A stretch of DNA of 64,000 nucleotides from Elusimicrobiota bacterium (GTDB lineage: Bacteria; Elusimicrobiota; Elusimicrobia; UBA1565; UBA9628). Both the position numbers and the translations under genes were made by a program. Shown here one piece after another: positions 15,787-23,874 of the stretch. The notes under the pieces are model-generated. The model saw nothing but the letters and a program-made list of their open reading frames with translations. It was not told where the DNA came from and did not search any database. The stretch is taken from positions 52,046 to 116,045 of the forward strand of contig PLZD01000058.1 of NCBI GenBank assembly GCA_003151975.1, given 5' to 3'. How positions within the stretch are numbered: position 1 is the first letter of the stretch; each line of letters starts with the position of its first letter.

Positions 15787-18151
15787 CTGGCTCAAGGAGC
15801 ACATCGATCCGGGCATCTCCGCCCATGATCTGTCGACGCATTTGCTCCAGCTCGGCTTTGAGGTCTCGGCGCACGAGAAGCGCGGGCCCGCGTTCTCGGG
15901 TGTCATCACGGCGCAAATACTCGAGATCGGCAAGCACCCCAACGCCGACCGCCTCTCGCTGTGCCAAGTCACAGATGGAAGCCGCCAGCTCTCGATTGTC
16001 TGCGGCGCCAAGAACATCGCCGTCGGCCAGAAAGTACCGCTGGCGGTCATCGGCGCCAAGCTTCCGGGCGGAAAGGAAATAACGCCGGCCAAAATCCGCG
16101 GCGTCGAGTCGCAAGGCATGATCTGCTCGGCCTCGGAGCTCGGCCTTGCAGGCGAGAACGGCGGCATCCTCGTGCTCGACCCAGGCACGGCGCTGGGGAA
16201 AGATTTCGGCGCGGGCCAAAGCTCCGGCGATGATATTATGGAAGTGGAAATCACGCCCAATCGGCCTGATTGTCTTTCGCACCTGGGTTTGGCGCGGGAG
16301 CTTGCCGCCTATTTTCGCATGCCGCTGAAGGAGCGTCCTAAGGCGGTCTTGCCCAGCGCAATCGGGGACTCCTGGCCCGTTGAGCTCGCCGAGCCCGGCG
16401 CCTGCCCGCGGTACATGGGCCGCGTCCTCACCGATTTGGTCGTGGGGCCCAGCCCCGGCTGGCTTGCCGCGAAACTCGAATCCGTCGGCCTGCGCTCGAT
16501 CAACAACGTCGTCGATATCACCAATTACATTTTGATGGACATCGGCCAGCCGATGCACGCCTTCGACCTCGACAAGCTCGAAGGCGGCAAGATCGTCGTG
16601 AGATTCGCGAAGGCCGGCGAGAAGATCAAGGCGCTGGATGAGAAAGAATACAAGCTAAGCCCTGACATACTGGTCATCGCCGACGCCAAAAATCCGCAGG
16701 CCATCGCCGGCGTCATGGGCGGACTGGCTTCCGCCGTCGGCCTCAAGACGACGAAAATCTTCCTTGAGAGCGCGCACTTCGCGCCGCCCGCCATACGCAA
16801 GGCGACCGCGAACTTGCGCCTGCGCTCGGACTCGTCCTTCCGCTTCGAGCGCGGCACCGATCTCGGCGCCGTGGAAATCGCATCGAATCGCGCGACCGAG
16901 CTGATCCTGAGCGTCTGCGGCAAGCAGGCGCAGGCCGCCGCGGCGCGCGACGAGGGACAAAGGGTTCCCGAACGCGTCACGATCACGACCTCCATCGCGC
17001 GGCTCAATCACATTTTGGGCTCGGACTTCCCCGAGGTCCAGGCCGCCGGCACGCTCAAGCGCATCGCAGAGACCTGCGGAAACGACGGCGGCAAGATTTC
17101 CTTCGTGCCGCCGAGCTGGCGGGCGGACCTGCAGACGCCGTGGGACCTGGCCGAGGAACTGGCGCGCATGTTCGGCTACCAGAATATCCCGGCCAAGGCG
17201 TCTCCGGTCGTCATGCGCCCTTCCCGCATAACGCCGAGCCAGTCGCTGGCGGGCACGGTCCGCGCGCGGCTGGCGGGCTTCGGCCTCTGCGAGGCGTACA
17301 ACTACGATTTCATCTCGGAAAAATCGCTCGAGCGCTGCGGCCTGACGGGCGACTTCGCCAAGCTCGCCAACCCGATCTCCGAGGACTGGACGGTCCTGAG
17401 ACCAAGCCTCCTTCCTGGGCTCCTTCACAACGCCTCGTCGAATCTCAATCACGGCGCCGAGCGCGTGCGGCTCTTCGAGATCGGCAAGGTCTTTACCAAG
17501 AACGCCGAGGGCGTTGAGGAGCGCGCCCAGCTCGCCGGCGTTTTGCTTGGTCCGGTCACCGAGGCGTTCTGGCAGCCCGCGCGCGTTTGGCGCTCGGGCG
17601 CCTACGACGCGCTCGGCGTGGTCGAAGGCTTGCTTGCCGGAGTTCCCGGAATCACGTTCGCCGCCGGCACGGGAGTTCAGCCGCTGCTGCGCCCGCACGG
17701 CTGGCGGAGCGTCGAGTCGGCCAAAGGGCCGCTGGGCTTTGTCGGCGCGCTGAGCCCCAAGGCCGCGCGCGCCTGGGACCTGGAGCGCGAGGACGCCAGC
17801 GTCTTCATGCTCGACCTCGAGCGCCTGCTCGAGCTCTCGGCGACCGGCCGGCGCTTCTCGCCCTTCTCCCAATTTCCCAGCGTCAAGCGCGACCTTTCGG
17901 TCCTCATCGACGCCAAGACGCATTACGCGGAACTGCTCAAGGCTCTGCCCGCCGCGAAGGAGCTGACGCCCCGCGTGGAACTCATCGACCTCTTCACGGG
18001 CAAAAGCGTGCCCGCGGGCAAGAAGAGCCTGACCTTGCGCTTCACCTTCTCGCGCCTCGACCGCACTTTGCGCGACGACGAGGTCAACGCCGCGATGGAC
18101 GCGATTCTCGGCGCTCTCAAGGAAAAACTCGGCGCGGCGCTCCGGTCGTAA
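15770..18151 (+). CDS. pheT: phenylalanyl-tRNA synthetase beta subunit
   Basis: 793 residues, usual full length. Domain order visible: N-terminal B1, EMAP/tRNA-binding OB domain (about 40-150; KHPNADRLSLCQV...), B3/B4 editing domain, B5, the pseudo-catalytic core, and a C-terminal ferredoxin-like anticodon-binding domain (FSQFPSVKRDLSVLID...RSLTLRF-type region near the end). Starts within pheS. The next gene, a ZapB-like coiled coil, starts 3 bases after the stop, so cell-division genes follow in the same transcript. Confidence 0.97.
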   Translation: MKISYNWLKEHIDPGISAHDLSTHLLQLGFEVSAHEKRGPAFSGVITAQILEIGKHPNADRLSLCQVTDGSRQLSIVCGAKNIAVGQKVPLAVIGAKLPGGKEITPAKIRGVESQGMICSASELGLAGENGGILVLDPGTALGKDFGAGQSSGDDIMEVEITPNRPDCLSHLGLARELAAYFRMPLKERPKAVLPSAIGDSWPVELAEPGACPRYMGRVLTDLVVGPSPGWLAAKLESVGLRSINNVVDITNYILMDIGQPMHAFDLDKLEGGKIVVRFAKAGEKIKALDEKEYKLSPDILVIADAKNPQAIAGVMGGLASAVGLKTTKIFLESAHFAPPAIRKATANLRLRSDSSFRFERGTDLGAVEIASNRATELILSVCGKQAQAAAARDEGQRVPERVTITTSIARLNHILGSDFPEVQAAGTLKRIAETCGNDGGKISFVPPSWRADLQTPWDLAEELARMFGYQNIPAKASPVVMRPSRITPSQSLAGTVRARLAGFGLCEAYNYDFISEKSLERCGLTGDFAKLANPISEDWTVLRPSLLPGLLHNASSNLNHGAERVRLFEIGKVFTKNAEGVEERAQLAGVLLGPVTEAFWQPARVWRSGAYDALGVVEGLLAGVPGITFAAGTGVQPLLRPHGWRSVESAKGPLGFVGALSPKAARAWDLEREDASVFMLDLERLLELSATGRRFSPFSQFPSVKRDLSVLIDAKTHYAELLKALPAAKELTPRVELIDLFTGKSVPAGKKSLTLRFTFSRLDRTLRDDEVNAAMDAILGALKEKLGAALRS

Positions 18152-18154
18152 ACC

Positions 18155-18388
18155 ATGATCGACACGCACCGCCTGCGCGACCTCGAGATCTTGGTCTCCG
18201 AGGCGGCCAAGACCATCAAGGCCCTAGCCGAGGAAAACGCGCGCCTCTCGAAGGCGAACACGAAATTCGAGGTCGACAACAAGCAGCTCCGCGAGGACGT
18301 GCGCCGCTACTCGGCGGCATCCTCCCGCCAGGACAAGCTGCGCTCGCGCCTGGAAAAAATTTCTCAGAAGCTGGCTAAATTCGGATGA
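18155..18388 (+). CDS. short coiled-coil protein, ZapB-like
   Basis: 77 residues, predicted almost entirely coiled coil (heptads from about residue 5 to 72, rich in Glu, Lys, Arg and Leu). Size and position directly before a ZapA-like gene (stop overlaps the next ATG by 4 bases) suggest a cell division ring accessory factor, as ZapB in other bacteria. There is no catalytic motif and coiled coils attract false matches, so the name is contextual. Confidence 0.6.
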   Translation: MIDTHRLRDLEILVSEAAKTIKALAEENARLSKANTKFEVDNKQLREDVRRYSAASSRQDKLRSRLEKISQKLAKFG

Positions 18389-18684
18389 ACGAAAAAGTCG
18401 AGATCGAGATCGCCAAGCGGCGGCTGACCGTCGAAATGGAGGGCCTCACGCCCCTGCAAATCATGGAGCTCGCGCGCCAAGTGCAGAACAAGCTCGATGA
18501 GGCCGCCTCCCACAACCCCAACACCGTGGACACCTCCAAGCTCGCCATCCTCGCGGCGCTCGAGATGGCCGCCGAACTGCACCAGCTCAGGGACGCGCAG
18601 GCCATGGACCGCGACGCCGTCGAGACCAAGCTCTCCGAGTTCGCGCTCGCGCTCAAGAGCGCGCTCTCTCAAGCCAAGCGCTAG
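18385..18684 (+). CDS. ZapA-like cell division protein
   Basis: 99 residues. The N-terminal strand pattern (EKVEIEIAKRRLTVEMEG) followed by a long helix (LARQVQNKLDEAA...LAILAALEMAAELHQL) matches ZapA, which crosslinks FtsZ filaments at midcell. Overlaps the ZapB-like gene by 4 bases and is followed 1 base later by rarA. ZapA next to pheT is a common arrangement, which supports the call. Confidence 0.8.
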   Translation: MNEKVEIEIAKRRLTVEMEGLTPLQIMELARQVQNKLDEAASHNPNTVDTSKLAILAALEMAAELHQLRDAQAMDRDAVETKLSEFALALKSALSQAKR

Positions 18685-18685
18685 C

Positions 18686-19969
18686 ATGTCCGACGAGCTG
18701 TTTTCCTCAGAAACGCCGGCGTCATCTCAACCTCTCGCCGCGCGCTTGGCGCCGCAAAAACTCGACGATTTCGCGGGCCAGGAACACCTGCTCGGTCAGG
18801 GCAAGATGCTGCGGCGCTTGATCGAGGCGGGCAAGTTCTCCTCGGCCTTGTTCTTCGGCCCGCCGGGCGTGGGCAAGACGGCGCTGGCGCGCCACATCGC
18901 GCGCCAAGCCAAGGCCGCCGTCGTCGAGCTCAACGCGGTCACCGCGGGTGTCGCCGATCTCAAGAAAGTGCTGGAACAGGCCAAATACGAGCGCTCTTTG
19001 CATCAGACCGGCACCTTGCTGCTCGTCGACGAGATCCACCACTTCAACCGCACCCAACAAGATGTCCTGCTGCCCTCCGCCGAGCGCGGCGACATACTGC
19101 TCATCGGCATGACGACCGAGAATCCGTCTTTCTACGTCAACGCGGCTTTACTCTCGCGCATGACGACCTTCGAGTTTCAGCCGCTCTCCGACGAGCACCT
19201 GCGCAGCATACTCGCGCGCGGCGCCAAGGAAGTTTCCGTCGAGCTTTCCCCCGACGCCGCCAAGCACCTCGTGCGGATGTGCGGCGGCGACGCGCGAAAA
19301 CTGCTCAACGCGCTCGAGCTTGCCGCCATCTCGACCGCGCCGGATTCCAAAGGCCGCAAGCTGATTTCACTTGAGGTCGCCGAGGAATCCATCTCGCGCC
19401 GCGCGATCCGCTACGACAAGAAGTCCGACGACCACTACGACCACATCTCGGCCTTCATCAAGTCCATGCGCGGCTCGGATCCCGACGCGGCGCTCTACTG
19501 GATGGCTAAGATGCTGGCCGCGGGCGAAGACCCGCGCTTCATCGCGCGGCGCGTGCTCATCTGCGCCTCCGAGGATGTGGGCCTGGCCGATTTCCGCGCG
19601 CTTCTCATTGCAAACGCAGCATTTTCAGCCGTTGAATTTTTGGGCATGCCCGAGGCACGCATACCTCTCTCCCAAGCGGTGATCTATATCGCGACCGCAC
19701 CCAAGTCGAACTCGGCCTACATGGCCGTCGACGCGGCGCTCTCCGAGGCCAAGACCGGCCCCGCCCGCGAGGTGCCCCTGCACCTGCGCGACGCCAACAT
19801 GGACGCCAAGACGCGCGGCCACGGCCAGGGCTACAAATACGCCCACGACTTCCCCGGCCATTGGGTGGAGCAGGAATACATGCCCAAGCCCGCCAAATTC
19901 TACGAGCCCGGCGAACTCGGCGACGAGAAGCGCTTGAAAGAGCGCCTCAACGAACTGCGCAAAGGCTAA
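18686..19969 (+). CDS. rarA: replication-associated recombination protein A (RarA/MgsA AAA+ ATPase)
   Basis: 427 residues. Clamp-loader-like AAA ATPase acting at stalled forks. RLAPQKLDDFAGQEHLLGQGK opens the protein, Walker A is GPPGVGKT, Walker B LLLVDEIHHFNRTQQD, and the C-terminal tetramerisation domain carries DDHYDHISAFIKSMRGSDPDAALYWMAKML and ASEDVGLAD, all family hallmarks. ATG 18686 chosen because it lies 1 base after the zapA-like stop; the frame is open further upstream but that part is not conserved. Its stop overlaps the convergent membrane gene by 4 bases. Confidence 0.96.
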   Translation: MSDELFSSETPASSQPLAARLAPQKLDDFAGQEHLLGQGKMLRRLIEAGKFSSALFFGPPGVGKTALARHIARQAKAAVVELNAVTAGVADLKKVLEQAKYERSLHQTGTLLLVDEIHHFNRTQQDVLLPSAERGDILLIGMTTENPSFYVNAALLSRMTTFEFQPLSDEHLRSILARGAKEVSVELSPDAAKHLVRMCGGDARKLLNALELAAISTAPDSKGRKLISLEVAEESISRRAIRYDKKSDDHYDHISAFIKSMRGSDPDAALYWMAKMLAAGEDPRFIARRVLICASEDVGLADFRALLIANAAFSAVEFLGMPEARIPLSQAVIYIATAPKSNSAYMAVDAALSEAKTGPAREVPLHLRDANMDAKTRGHGQGYKYAHDFPGHWVEQEYMPKPAKFYEPGELGDEKRLKERLNELRKG

Positions 19970-20478
19970 AGGCCCGAGGGCGAGCCGCCCTGCAGTTTCG
20001 TCCGGTAGATCTCGCGGTAGCGCTCTTCCGACGGGAAATTGTTGAGGGCCAACCCCCAGAACAGCAAAGTGCTCGAAGCGTTGAGCCAGTACAGCGGCTG
20101 GCGCGCCGCGATGCCGCTGGTGCCGGCCAGAAAGCAGACGACAAAGCCAAGCAGCGCGGGCCCCTCGCGCGTCGCCCACAGCATGATCTCGGCGGTCTGT
20201 ATGCGCTCGGGGGCCGACGCCGCCGTCGTTCCGCGCGAGGCTTTGTACTGTTGCTCGGTCAAGAACCAGCCCATCGCATAGGACGAGACCACCATGAAGG
20301 CGTGCACCGCGCTGAGCACCGGCAATGCGCCGTCGCCGGCCGGCGGGACCTTGCCTTGCGCCTTCAGCGACAGCATCACCGTCACGCCCGCCATCATGAG
20401 CAAGCCCATGCACATCGCGCCGATGATGACGCGCATGCTCTGCACCACGGGCGACAGGGCCTTCTCGAATTCGTCCAT
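19966..20478 (-). CDS. four-helix integral membrane protein, unknown
   Basis: 170 residues with about four transmembrane helices (near 18-40, 55-78, 98-120 and 126-146). No motif recognised. The start at 20478 is fixed by a consensus promoter ending 6 bases upstream (20485-20513), which places the transcript start on the ATG. The gene converges on rarA with a 4-base overlap of their ends. Likely a monocistronic, leaderless message. Confidence 0.75.
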   Translation of the reverse strand: MDEFEKALSPVVQSMRVIIGAMCMGLLMMAGVTVMLSLKAQGKVPPAGDGALPVLSAVHAFMVVSSYAMGWFLTEQQYKASRGTTAASAPERIQTAEIMLWATREGPALLGFVVCFLAGTSGIAARQPLYWLNASSTLLFWGLALNNFPSEERYREIYRTKLQGGSPSGL

Positions 20479-20484
20479 GGCGCA

Positions 20485-20513
20485 AGTATAAGCGGCCGCG
20501 CCGCGCCTGTCAA
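20485..20513 (-). promoter_or_regulatory. consensus sigma70 promoter, leaderless geometry
   Basis: On the minus strand TTGACA (20513-20508), exactly 17 bases, TATACT (20490-20485), then 6 bases to ATG at 20478. It is one of the two best promoters in the window. Confidence 0.8.
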
Positions 20514-20548
20514 TCCCGGGGCAACGCGGCCGGAGCACCACCGAGTTT

Positions 20549-20588
20549 CCCTCCAGCGTAATGTCTTTTCTTGCATTACGCTGGAGGG
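20549..20588 (-). repeat. dispersed hairpin repeat, copy 2
   Basis: Fifteen-base perfect inverted repeat (20549-20563 and 20574-20588) with a 10-base loop. Read on the minus strand it matches the 7120-7150 element: stem AGCGTRATG / CATYACGCT with compensatory changes and an A-rich loop. It overlaps the stop codon of the HTH gene and may also end that transcript, although no T tract follows. Confidence 0.65.
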
Positions 20589-20965
20589 GTTCGAGGGAGC
20601 AAGGCCGGGCCCTCATCCCACAGGTATTTCTGCTGCGGGATGCGCATGTACTGGTCGGCCAGGGCGTCACCGGGGCGTTTTCGCGCGAGTGGCAGTATCA
20701 GCAAGTCGCAGAACATCGCGTCAAGCAGGCGCCGGATCGTCGCGACATGGCACAAGGCCGCGCCGCGCTCGATCCGGGCGATGTGCGCTTGCTCCACTCC
20801 GCTGCGCAGCGCTAGCTGGCGCTGACTCATGCGCAGGGCCGAGCGTAAAGCGCGTAAATAAACGCGCGGCTCCAAGCGTGCTTGCTGAGGCGCCGCGCGC
20901 GTGTACGCCAACGCGCGCGTCAGTGCTCGTTGATGGACGATCGATACTCGTGTTTGGCTAGGCAT
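20576..20965 (-). CDS. XRE-type helix-turn-helix regulator
   Basis: 129 residues. An HTH of the Cro/C1 class covers about 34-93 (YLRALRSALRMSQRQLALRSGVEQAHIARIERG), where SQRQLALRSGVEQAHIARIE is the two-helix motif. The C-terminal tail (ARKRPGDALADQ...) is a short unknown extension; the N-terminus is basic. Start ATG 20965 is chosen because a TATACT box ends 4 bases before it, though the frame is open to 21118. No partner toxin is adjacent. An inverted repeat at 20985-21017 is a candidate operator. Confidence 0.8.
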   Translation of the reverse strand: MPSQTRVSIVHQRALTRALAYTRAAPQQARLEPRVYLRALRSALRMSQRQLALRSGVEQAHIARIERGAALCHVATIRRLLDAMFCDLLILPLARKRPGDALADQYMRIPQQKYLWDEGPALLPRTPPA

Positions 20966-20969
20966 AAAG

Positions 20970-20975
20970 AGTATA
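20970..20975 (-). promoter_or_regulatory. -10 element of the HTH gene
   Basis: TATACT on the minus strand (20975-20970), 4 bases before ATG 20965. The -35 region is poor, which would suit a regulated promoter. Confidence 0.5.
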
Positions 20976-20984
20976 CGATTGACT

Positions 20985-21017
20985 CCCCGAAAAAGTTCCA
21001 CTTCGACACTTTCGGGG
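20985..21017. promoter_or_regulatory. inverted repeat, candidate operator
   Basis: Perfect 8-base arms CCCCGAAA (20985-20992) and TTTCGGGG (21010-21017), 17 bases apart, centred in the intergenic region between the HTH gene and xseA, starting about 10 bases upstream of the HTH -10. Plausible autoregulatory site; a stem-loop is the alternative. Confidence 0.4.
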
Positions 21018-21102
21018 CCCCGCCGGCGTCGAATAGATACCCCCTCCTTAATATAGCTCGCTGCCTGAAAAAGCGGTAATATCAGGCTGATTGCGCGCGC
21101 CC

Positions 21103-22311
21103 ATGAACAGCGATCCAACGACGCCCCGCATTTTGACCGTCAGCGAGCTCAACTCGCAAATTCACGATCTATTGGAGAACTCCTTCTCGGAATTATGGGT
21201 CGAGGGCGAGATCTCCAACTGCAAAAGCTACCCCTCCGGCCACACCTACATGACGTTAAAAGACGCCGGCGCGCAGATCAAGGCGGTTTTGTTCAAGGGT
21301 TCCGCCTTTCGCGTAAAATTTCAGCCGGCCGATGGGCTCAAGGTGCTCGTGCGCGGGCGCGTGTCCTCCTATGCGCCGCGCGGCGATCTGCAGTTGATTC
21401 TGTCTTCGATGGAACCGCGAGACAAGGGCGCTTTGCAGCTGGCCTTCGAGCAGCTCAAGGCAAAACTCGAGGCCGAGGGGCTTTTCGCGGAAGAGCGCAA
21501 GAAGCCGCTGCCGCCCTACCCTAAGTCGGTGGGCATCGTGACTTCCTTGCAGGGCGCGGCAGTGCGCGACATGCTCTCGGTTCTCCAGCGCCGCTGGCCG
21601 GGGCTCGAGATTCTGATTTATCCGGTCGCCGTGCAAGGCGAGGGCGCCGCGGCGCAGATCGCGGGCGCCATCGAGGATTTTAATGAGCATTTGCCCACGA
21701 CCGACGTTCTGCTCGTAGGCCGCGGCGGGGGCTCGATCGAGGACCTTTGGGCGTTCAACGAGGAGATCGTCGCGCGCGCCATCGGGGGCTCGAAGATCCC
21801 GATCGTCTCGTGCGTGGGCCACGAGACCGATTTTACGATCGCCGATTTCGTCGCCGACCGACGCGCGCCCACGCCCTCGGCCGCGGCCGAGCTCGCCGTG
21901 CCCGAGAAAGAGGCCGTCTCCGACGCCGTGCTGGGCTTGGCCGACGACATGGAAAGCGAAATGCTTGAGATCATCCGGCGCCTGGGCGAACGCCTCTCGC
22001 GCGCGGCGGAGCATCCGTTTTTGCAAAGCCCGCACCGCATGTACGAGGAGCGCATCCGCCGCGTCGACGAGCTTTACGCGCGCCTGCCCGACGCCGTGCG
22101 CCGAGCATTGCTGAACGCCGAGAAAGATTTGCAGCTTCAAGCCGAGAAGCTGGACGCGATCTCTCCGCTCAAAGTCCTGTCGCGCGGCTACGCGATCGCG
22201 ACGAAGTCGCCCGGCGGCGAGATTCTGCGCAAGGCATCAGAGGTCAAGGCCGGCGACAAGCTGCGCGTGCGCCTTCACGAGGGACAAATCGATTGCGAGG
22301 TGACATCATGA
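21103..22311 (+). CDS. xseA: exodeoxyribonuclease VII large subunit
   Basis: 402 residues. Catalytic subunit of ExoVII, which degrades single-stranded DNA. N-terminal OB domain (LTVSELNSQIHDLLENSFSELWVEGEISN...) and the conserved catalytic part (PKSVGIVTSLQGAAVRDMLSVLQRRWP, LLVGRGGGSIEDLWAFNEE, VSCVGHETDFTIADFVADRRAPTPSAAAE) are complete, then a coiled-coil C-terminus. ATG 21103 taken; a TTG at 21091 is in frame and lies 8 bases after a TAATAT box (21077-21082), so it could be the true start. Overlaps xseB by 4 bases. Confidence 0.96.
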   Translation: MNSDPTTPRILTVSELNSQIHDLLENSFSELWVEGEISNCKSYPSGHTYMTLKDAGAQIKAVLFKGSAFRVKFQPADGLKVLVRGRVSSYAPRGDLQLILSSMEPRDKGALQLAFEQLKAKLEAEGLFAEERKKPLPPYPKSVGIVTSLQGAAVRDMLSVLQRRWPGLEILIYPVAVQGEGAAAQIAGAIEDFNEHLPTTDVLLVGRGGGSIEDLWAFNEEIVARAIGGSKIPIVSCVGHETDFTIADFVADRRAPTPSAAAELAVPEKEAVSDAVLGLADDMESEMLEIIRRLGERLSRAAEHPFLQSPHRMYEERIRRVDELYARLPDAVRRALLNAEKDLQLQAEKLDAISPLKVLSRGYAIATKSPGGEILRKASEVKAGDKLRVRLHEGQIDCEVTS

Positions 22312-22547
22312 GCAAGACGGCCAAGAAAGAAGGCTTTGAAGAATCCCTTTCGGCCTTGGAGGAGATCGTGCGGGGACTTGAGGCCGGCGACAAGGGCCTC
22401 GAGGAATCGCTCGAGCTCTTCGAGAAAGGCATTACGCTGGCCAAGACCTTGTCCAAGCAGCTCGAGGACGCCAAGAAGAAAGTCGAAGTCCTGACCAAGG
22501 AGGGCGGAAAGCTTTCTCGTAAGGCGTTGGAAGGAAACGACGATTGA
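22308..22547 (+). CDS. xseB: exodeoxyribonuclease VII small subunit
   Basis: 79 residues, the usual size. Contains the XseB pattern FEESLSALEEIVRGLEAGDKGLEESLELFEKG. It forms the complex with XseA in several copies. ATG overlaps the xseA stop (ATGA), and its own stop overlaps the next TTG start, making a tight three-gene unit. Confidence 0.95.
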   Translation: MSKTAKKEGFEESLSALEEIVRGLEAGDKGLEESLELFEKGITLAKTLSKQLEDAKKKVEVLTKEGGKLSRKALEGNDD

Positions 22548-23623
22548 CCGATAAAGCCCCGGGCAGGCTGCTCTCGCTCGACGTCTTCCGCGGCATGACG
22601 ATCGCGGGGATGATCCTCGTCAATTGCCCGGGCAACGACAATCCCTACCCCGTGCTCGCGCACGCCGAATGGGACGGCTGGACCTTCGCCGACCTCATCT
22701 TCCCCGCGTTTCTCGTGATCATGGGCTTTTCGCTGACGCTTTCAATGAGCCGCCGTCTCGACAAAGGAGATAAGCCGTTCGACGTCCTCGGTCAGGCATT
22801 TCGACGGTCGACGATCATCTTCCTGCTGGGCCTGATCGTCTCGGCGGTGATGATTCCGACTTTGGGCGTTTTCCGGATTCCAGGGGTCTTGCAGAGAATC
22901 GCCGTATGCAATTTCTTCTGCGCGTTTTTGTACTTAAGGACCAAGCCGCGCACGCAGGCCTTCACCGCGCTGGCCTTGATCGCCGTCTACAGCGCGCTCA
23001 TGATGATGCCGGGCGATCTGTCTCCCAGCGGCAATTTGGCCTCGCAGGTCGACCGCTACATCTTCGGCGACCACATCTGGGCCGAGACGCACGACCCGGA
23101 AGGCTTGCTGTCCACCTTGCCGGCGATCGCGAGCTCGCTGCTCGGCGTCTGGGCGGCCGGCTGGGTGCGCGCGGGCGTGCGGCCGGAAAAGCGCAACAAC
23201 GAGCTGTTCCTGGCGGGTGCTGCGCTCATCGCCCTGGGACTGATCGCCTCGCATTGGATTCCCATCAACAAGAATCTTTGGTCGGGCTCGTTTACCCTGT
23301 TTACGGGCGGCGTCGCGCTGTGCGTCCTGGCGTTCTGCCGGCTCGTCATCGACCAGCTGGGTTTTGCGGCGTGGAGCAAGCCCTTCGAGGTCTTCGGCCG
23401 CAACGCGCTGGCCTCGTATTTCCTCTCCGAGTTGTTTTACGGCGTGCAGGAGTTCATCCACCTGCCAGGCCGCGACGAGAATATCAAGGAATGGATCACC
23501 GCGACCATATTCGGCGGCCTAAGCGAGCCCAACGCGGCACTGGCCTACGCGCTTTGCTACCTGGCGTTTTCCCTCGGCGTCATGTCCGTGCTGTACCGCA
23601 AGAAGATCTTCATCAAAGTCTAA
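22544..23623 (+). CDS. HGSNAT/NagX-like membrane acyltransferase
   Basis: 359 residues, about ten transmembrane helices. The opening RLLSLDVFRGMTIAGMILVNCPGN followed by W-x-F-A-D-L-I-F-P-A-F-L matches the heparan-alpha-glucosaminide N-acetyltransferase-like group (DUF1624/DUF5009 type), which moves acetyl groups across the membrane onto sugars. TTG start overlaps the xseB stop, with AAGGA 9 bases upstream. Sugar substrate unknown; envelope glycan acetylation would be a guess. Confidence 0.85.
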   Translation: MTDKAPGRLLSLDVFRGMTIAGMILVNCPGNDNPYPVLAHAEWDGWTFADLIFPAFLVIMGFSLTLSMSRRLDKGDKPFDVLGQAFRRSTIIFLLGLIVSAVMIPTLGVFRIPGVLQRIAVCNFFCAFLYLRTKPRTQAFTALALIAVYSALMMMPGDLSPSGNLASQVDRYIFGDHIWAETHDPEGLLSTLPAIASSLLGVWAAGWVRAGVRPEKRNNELFLAGAALIALGLIASHWIPINKNLWSGSFTLFTGGVALCVLAFCRLVIDQLGFAAWSKPFEVFGRNALASYFLSELFYGVQEFIHLPGRDENIKEWITATIFGGLSEPNAALAYALCYLAFSLGVMSVLYRKKIFIKV

Positions 23624-23627
23624 GTGT

Positions 23628-23633
23628 TACACT
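23628..23633 (+). promoter_or_regulatory. extended -10 promoter, leaderless geometry
   Basis: TGTTACACT with TACACT at 23628-23633 and 7 bases to ATG 23641. It overlaps the end of the acyltransferase gene. Confidence 0.45.
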
Positions 23634-23640
23634 GTAAGCG

Positions 23641-23856
23641 ATGAAGCCCTCACGAACCGATTTCCCGAATCTCTCGAAGCTGCAAGACGGCCGGCTGTAC
23701 TGGATGCGCGGCAAGGAAGTTCCGCTGGTCTACGACCCGGCCTCCCGCGCCTGGGTGCGCGACCCGAAAGTGACCATCGGCGCGGTCAGCGACTCCGTGC
23801 CATTGCACGAGCTCGACCTGCCCGCCTTGATCCAAGCCGGCATCATCGCCAAGTAG
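23641..23856 (+). CDS. small hypothetical protein
   Basis: 71 residues, soluble, rich in Pro and charged residues; no motif recognised. A short beta-like segment (GRLYWMRGKEVPLVYDPASRAWV) is followed by a probable helix. The own extended -10 with 7-base spacing and codon use like the neighbours argue that it is real. Its end faces the convergent gene at 23875, 18 bases away. Confidence 0.6.
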   Translation: MKPSRTDFPNLSKLQDGRLYWMRGKEVPLVYDPASRAWVRDPKVTIGAVSDSVPLHELDLPALIQAGIIAK

Positions 23857-23874
23857 TGGCGCCCCCGCAAGATT

